A DNA stretch of 8,701 nt from Tissierellia bacterium. GTDB taxonomy: Bacteria > Bacillota > Clostridia > Tissierellales > Tepidimicrobiaceae. Each line of letters starts with the position of its first letter. Within the stretch, counting starts at the first letter, position 1. The position numbers and the translations under genes were made by a program. The notes below the pieces were generated by a model. The model saw only the letters and a list, made by a program, of their open reading frames with translations. It had not been told where the DNA came from and made no database searches. The stretch spans positions 1-8,701 of the forward strand of contig JAAZMG010000079.1 in the NCBI GenBank assembly GCA_012798935.1, written 5' to 3'. This document shows, piece after piece, positions 6,067 to 8,701 of the stretch.

Positions 6067-7005
6067 TTGACTGCTATAGTAAATAACAAACAAATGATAA
6101 AATCACCTTTAAATTTTACAGGAGGCAAATATAAATTATTAGATCAAATAATACCATTGTTTCCTAAGAATATAAGTACAATGATTGATTTGTTTTCTGG
6201 TGGGAGTAATGTTGGCGTAAATATAGAAGCTGATAAAATAATATCTATAGACAATCAAAAAGAATTGATTCGTCTTTTTAATAGCTTTAAAGAACATAGC
6301 AAGGATGGAGTTTTTCAAACCATTTTTGATATAATTGACAAATATAGTCTGTCTAAGTCTTTTGAATATGGGTATGAATACTATGATTGCAATAGTTTAA
6401 AAGGATTAGGAAAATATAATAAAGAGAAATTTATTAAACTAAGAAAAGACTACAATAGTTTATCCCAAGATTCTTTTTATAAGGATATTATGTTTTATAC
6501 GATAATTATATATTCATTCAACAATCAAATAAGATTTAATAGCAAAGGTGAATGTAATATTCCAGTAGGAAAAAGAGATTTTAATAAAAATTTACAACAA
6601 AATTTATCTAACTTCATAGATAGAATTAAATCCATTGATATAGAATTTTATGCAATGGATTTTGTGGAATTAGATATAAATCAATATGATAAAGATAATT
6701 TATTTATATATGCCGATCCCCCTTATTTAATAACCACCGCTACCTATAATGAACAAAATGGTTGGAACGTTCATAGGGAAAAAGAACTATTGGAATTGTT
6801 AGATTTAATTGACTCAAAAGGAATAAAGTTTGCATTATCTAATGTATTTGAGAACAATGGAAGAAGGAATAAAATATTGGAAAAGTGGAGTAAGAATTAT
6901 AAAATCCATTATTTAAAGCATAGCTATAAAAATTCCAATTATCAAAAAAATAAGAATAAAAACAGCTTATTTAAAACCGTAGAAATTCTAGTGACTAATT
7001 TTTAA
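6067..7005 (+). CDS. D12-class N6-adenine DNA methyltransferase, M.FokI C-half-like
   Basis: This encodes a 312-residue protein from a TTG at 6067. The Shine-Dalgarno AAGGGAG (6050-6056) overlaps the upstream stop codon and lies 10 bases before the TTG. The first in-frame ATG (6094) would be too far away and would trim residues just before motif X. Motif X is SPLNFTGGKYKLL (13-25), motif I is DLFSGGSNVG (41-50), and motif IV is a canonical DPPY (217-220). NQIRFNSKGECNIPVGKRDF and the C-terminal SNVFENNG...HSYKNSNY pattern are typical of the C-terminal half of M.FokI-like enzymes. It should methylate the opposite strand of the same asymmetric site. It is co-transcribed with the preceding methyltransferase, and a strong terminator begins within its stop codon. 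Confidence 0.92.
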   Translation: MTAIVNNKQMIKSPLNFTGGKYKLLDQIIPLFPKNISTMIDLFSGGSNVGVNIEADKIISIDNQKELIRLFNSFKEHSKDGVFQTIFDIIDKYSLSKSFEYGYEYYDCNSLKGLGKYNKEKFIKLRKDYNSLSQDSFYKDIMFYTIIIYSFNNQIRFNSKGECNIPVGKRDFNKNLQQNLSNFIDRIKSIDIEFYAMDFVELDINQYDKDNLFIYADPPYLITTATYNEQNGWNVHREKELLELLDLIDSKGIKFALSNVFENNGRRNKILEKWSKNYKIHYLKHSYKNSNYQKNKNKNSLFKTVEILVTNF

Positions 7006-7035
7006 AACCCTTTATTTGTAATAAAGGGTTTTTTT
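7004..7035 (+). terminator. Strong terminator ending the methylase operon
   Basis: AAAACCCTTTAT (7004-7015) pairs perfectly with ATAAAGGGTTTT (7021-7032) across a 5-base loop. The T-run extends to 7035. The stem starts with the last two bases of the stop codon. Confidence 0.92.
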
Positions 7036-7043
7036 CGTATAAT
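7016..7043 (+). promoter_or_regulatory. Putative endonuclease promoter overlapping the terminator
   Basis: A perfect -10, TATAAT (7038-7043), lies just after the terminator's T-run. A second TATAAT overlaps it at 7043-7048. The best -35, TTGTAA (7016-7021, 4 of 6 bases), is 16 bases upstream and sits in the terminator loop. Transcription would start near 7050, leaving a leader of about 25 bases. Confidence 0.5.
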
Positions 7044-7074
7044 ATAATTAAGTACTTTTATAGGGGATGATTTA

Positions 7075-8034
7075 ATGATTTTTCCAATTGATAGGGTTCA
7101 ATATTCTATCACTAAAAATAAGTTTTATTTATTTGAATTTGTAATGGTAGAGAATATATATAGTTTGGAACAGATGTTGCAGCAGAAAACTAATTTTTGG
7201 GCCAATTTTAAAAAATCTATTGATATTGTACATAGAAATAAACTGGACTTAATTCCAAAACTAAATAACAATATTGCTAAACATATTATTATTTATCAAA
7301 AAGATGTTGATGATTTAATTATTGTCCTTTTTATAGGTCAAGGCAAATATATTCCCCATAAATATACATTTAAGAAATTATCTAATTATTTTAGAAAGCT
7401 AAATGGGATAGATGGTATTACATCATCAAAAGGTTTAGGAGTTGTAAGAAGCGACAATGAAGATAATTTTGTAAACGCTATATTGACAGAATTATATGAA
7501 CTTGACGACAAATATAGTGATGATTGTGGTCTTGAAATTACTAAAAGGTTATTAGACGGCGATGAAACAAAAGGTTTTGATATAGATTTATTTCAATATA
7601 TATCATCCACAAGAGAATATATACTATATGAGTTCTTAAAAAATGAAACCGGATATATTTCAAATATAAAAGCTCATCCTATGAGATACAGTTGGACAAA
7701 TAGAAAAGATGATAATAAGAGAAAATTCATTTCGCTATGGAGAGCAAAAAGATACTTTGAAGGCAAGTTATATTTAATAAACTATAGTAATGATAAAAAT
7801 GAAAAAATTTCTATAAGCGAAGTTATAGATCTAAGTGAGGAAAATGGGTTTATTGAGGAAAACAAATATTGTATGAGCTATAATATATTTATTGCCTGGT
7901 TGAAGGATATGCACAAATATACAAAAAAACATAATTATTATTTGTCCGATTTTAGGCATAAAAACTACGATAAAGATTTCTTTGCTCATTGGAAAGCAAG
8001 TAAAAAAGATTATGGGAAAGGATTTTATGACTAG
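7075..8034 (+). CDS. Putative Type II restriction endonuclease of the FokI-like methylase locus
   Basis: This encodes a 319-residue soluble protein. The ATG follows AGGGGATG with normal spacing. I do not recognise the family by overall sequence. The restriction function is inferred mainly from its place directly after two paired adenine methyltransferases. A possible PD-(D/E)xK core is present: GFDIDLFQY (Asp169, Asp171), then a hydrophobic strand, EYILYEFLKNE, with Glu186 and Lys189. This is E-x-x-K rather than the usual E-x-K, so either the lysine is displaced or the core lies elsewhere. A basic, aromatic region follows (residues 204-237, including SLWRAKRYFEGKLYLINYS). It is much shorter than FokI (about 580 residues) and has no visible FokI-type cleavage domain. 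It is transcribed separately from the methylases. Its final Asp codon and stop lie partly inside a direct repeat. It could alternatively be an accessory protein. Confidence 0.65.
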   Translation: MIFPIDRVQYSITKNKFYLFEFVMVENIYSLEQMLQQKTNFWANFKKSIDIVHRNKLDLIPKLNNNIAKHIIIYQKDVDDLIIVLFIGQGKYIPHKYTFKKLSNYFRKLNGIDGITSSKGLGVVRSDNEDNFVNAILTELYELDDKYSDDCGLEITKRLLDGDETKGFDIDLFQYISSTREYILYEFLKNETGYISNIKAHPMRYSWTNRKDDNKRKFISLWRAKRYFEGKLYLINYSNDKNEKISISEVIDLSEENGFIEENKYCMSYNIFIAWLKDMHKYTKKHNYYLSDFRHKNYDKDFFAHWKASKKDYGKGFYD

Positions 8035-8072
8035 TACAAATGATATAGAAGTGAACTGTATCATAAGTAGGA
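8031..8072 (+). repeat. Direct repeat, copy C (overlaps the endonuclease stop codon)
   Basis: CTAGTACAAATGATA (8031-8045), a 5-base spacer, then 22 bases (8051-8072) identical to 215-236. The TAG of the first block (8032-8034) is the stop codon of the endonuclease gene. The match continues only loosely beyond GTAGGA (ATA in copy A, CAG here). Confidence 0.75.
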
Positions 8073-8122
8073 CAGTCATATTTATAGGCTAATGTTTAGG
8101 AGGTTTAGTAAATTAGAGCTAA

Positions 8123-8151
8123 ATGTCATAACTTTATATAAGTTATGACAT
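8123..8151. repeat. Perfect 12-base inverted repeat
   Basis: ATGTCATAACTT (8123-8134) and AAGTTATGACAT (8140-8151) are exact complements around a 5-base TATAT loop. There is no T-tract on either side, so it is not a standard terminator. It could be an operator or a structured transcript end. Confidence 0.8.
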
Positions 8152-8231
8152 ATAAGTGGAATTATGCTTCGTAGTTTTGTGGCGAATCTCGACATATTTG
8201 GGAAGAACGCCACCTCCGATGCAAGATTCGT

Positions 8232-8323
8232 GAAGTATCACAACACGGGGGAAAAATAGCCGCAAAGATCGCTATAGCTAAAAAACGTGGCTAAACGATT
8301 TTTCCCCGTATTGTGATACTTTC
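8232..8323. repeat. Long imperfect inverted repeat downstream of rpoD (possible MITE, ncRNA or terminator)
   Basis: The left arm (8232-8257, including GTATCACAACACGGGG) is complementary to the right arm (8298-8323, including CCCCGTATTGTGATAC), with one mismatch and two single-base bulges over 26 bases. Inside, TAGCCGC (8257-8263) pairs with GTGGCTA (8287-8293), making a nested stem. Just left, GTGGCG (8179-8184) can pair with CGCCAC (8208-8213), or CGAATCT (8183-8189) with AGATTCG (8224-8230). These two share bases, so they exclude each other. The region would be transcribed as the 3' end of rpoD mRNA if nothing stops the polymerase earlier. Confidence 0.7.
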
Positions 8324-8378
8324 TCAACCTTTTTTGAGCATTAAAAACTTGCCTATCCATATCCAGTAAACTTTTAGT

Positions 8379-8701
8379 TTAATCTATTAAAAAATCTTTT
8401 AATTTTTTGCTTCTACTTGGGTGTCTGAGTTTCCTAAGGGCTTTTGCCTCTATTTGCCTGATCCTTTCTCTTGTAACATCAAACTCCTTTCCTACTTCTT
8501 CTAAGGTTCTATTCCTTCCATCTCTTAAGCCAAACCTTAGTATTAATACCTCTTGTTCTCTAGGAGTTAAAGTTTCTAAAACATCTAACAATTCTTCTTT
8601 AAGCATAATATATGTTGCTGTTTCTGCTGGTGTTTCAACATGCTCATCTTCTACAAAATCCCCTAATTGGCTGTCTTCCTCTTCCCCTATAGGTGTTTCT
8701 A
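8379..8701 (-). CDS. rpoD: Primary sigma factor RpoD (SigA), C-terminal part
   Basis: The gene runs off the right edge of the window. About 106 C-terminal residues are visible. The frame continues upstream of the internal Met at 8606: ETPIGEEEDSQLGDFVEDE is the conserved end of region 3 and the linker into region 4. Region 4 follows, with LTPREQEVLILRFGL and then the DNA-binding helix-turn-helix EEVGKEFDVTRERIRQIEAK, which reads the -35 box. The end KALRKLRHPSRS...LKDFLID is the standard RpoD terminus, and the stop is at 8379-8381. This is the housekeeping promoter-recognition subunit of RNA polymerase. It converges on the endonuclease gene, and the spacer between them is full of hairpins that probably end its transcript. 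Confidence 0.97.
   Translation of the reverse strand, partial: ETPIGEEEDSQLGDFVEDEHVETPAETATYIMLKEELLDVLETLTPREQEVLILRFGLRDGRNRTLEEVGKEFDVTRERIRQIEAKALRKLRHPSRSKKLKDFLID

Larger units (their letters stand above)
8035..8378. other. Structured intergenic region between convergent endonuclease and rpoD
   Basis: No open gene is visible in these 344 bases. They hold most of repeat copy C, an orphan Shine-Dalgarno-like AGGAGG (8098-8103) with no start codon behind it, a perfect hairpin (8123-8151), a hairpin with a competing pairing (8179-8230) and a long imperfect inverted repeat (8232-8323). Bases from about 8170 to 8315 are visibly richer in G and C than the rest of the window. Confidence 0.7.

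Noticed and set aside
8323..8340. Small hairpin CTCAA...TTGAG as the rpoD terminator
   Set aside because: The stem is only 5 base pairs with no T-tract on the rpoD strand. The larger inverted repeat beyond it is a better candidate.
1..8701. CRISPR arrays, tRNA or rRNA genes
   Set aside because: No regularly spaced repeats and no cloverleaf or rRNA-like stretches were seen on either strand.

Overview
The window looks like chromosomal DNA from a low-GC, Gram-positive anaerobe of the Clostridia/Tissierellia type. This is judged from the very AT-rich composition, strong AGGAGG-like ribosome-binding sites, hairpin-plus-T-tract terminators, an FprA-type di-iron flavoprotein typical of strict anaerobes, and a Firmicutes-style RpoD tail. 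A more exact assignment is not possible from sequence alone.

Layout from left to right. Bases 2-124 are the end of a plus-strand gene whose last 40 residues look like the C-terminus of a PIN-domain (VapC-like) protein, closed by a terminator. Next is a serpin with a non-cleaved N-terminal membrane anchor (311-1717). A two-gene operon with an 8-base overlap follows: a minimal nucleotidyltransferase of the toxin/antitoxin type (1786-2295) and a 114-residue protein of unknown function (2288-2632). Its promoter is overlaid by a 22-base palindrome. Bases 2633-3350 hold insertion-sequence debris, including an IS3-type orfA broken by a stop codon and a frameshift. Then comes fprA (3412-4611), a probable oxygen/NO-detoxifying flavodiiron protein.

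The right third is a restriction-modification locus: two D12-class adenine methyltransferases (4963-6051 and 6067-7005) and a 319-residue protein (7075-8034) that is probably the cognate endonuclease. The two methyltransferases resemble the two halves of M.FokI, the arrangement expected when an asymmetric (Type IIS-like) site needs a separate enzyme for each strand. A strong terminator separates the methylase operon from the endonuclease gene, and the endonuclease promoter appears to start inside that terminator's loop. The window ends with the 3' part of rpoD on the minus strand (8379-8701), convergent with the endonuclease. Between them lies a strongly structured, comparatively GC-rich spacer.

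A direct repeat (198-236 and 8031-8072, with a diverged copy at 2764-2813) brackets nearly the whole window. The segment between the two good copies carries the serpin, the nucleotidyltransferase pair, fprA and the restriction system. It therefore reads as an accessory, defence-rich segment beside the housekeeping gene rpoD. The most novel-looking content is the split FokI-like methylase pair with an unrecognised nuclease, followed by the anchored serpin and the autoregulated-looking nucleotidyltransferase operon.
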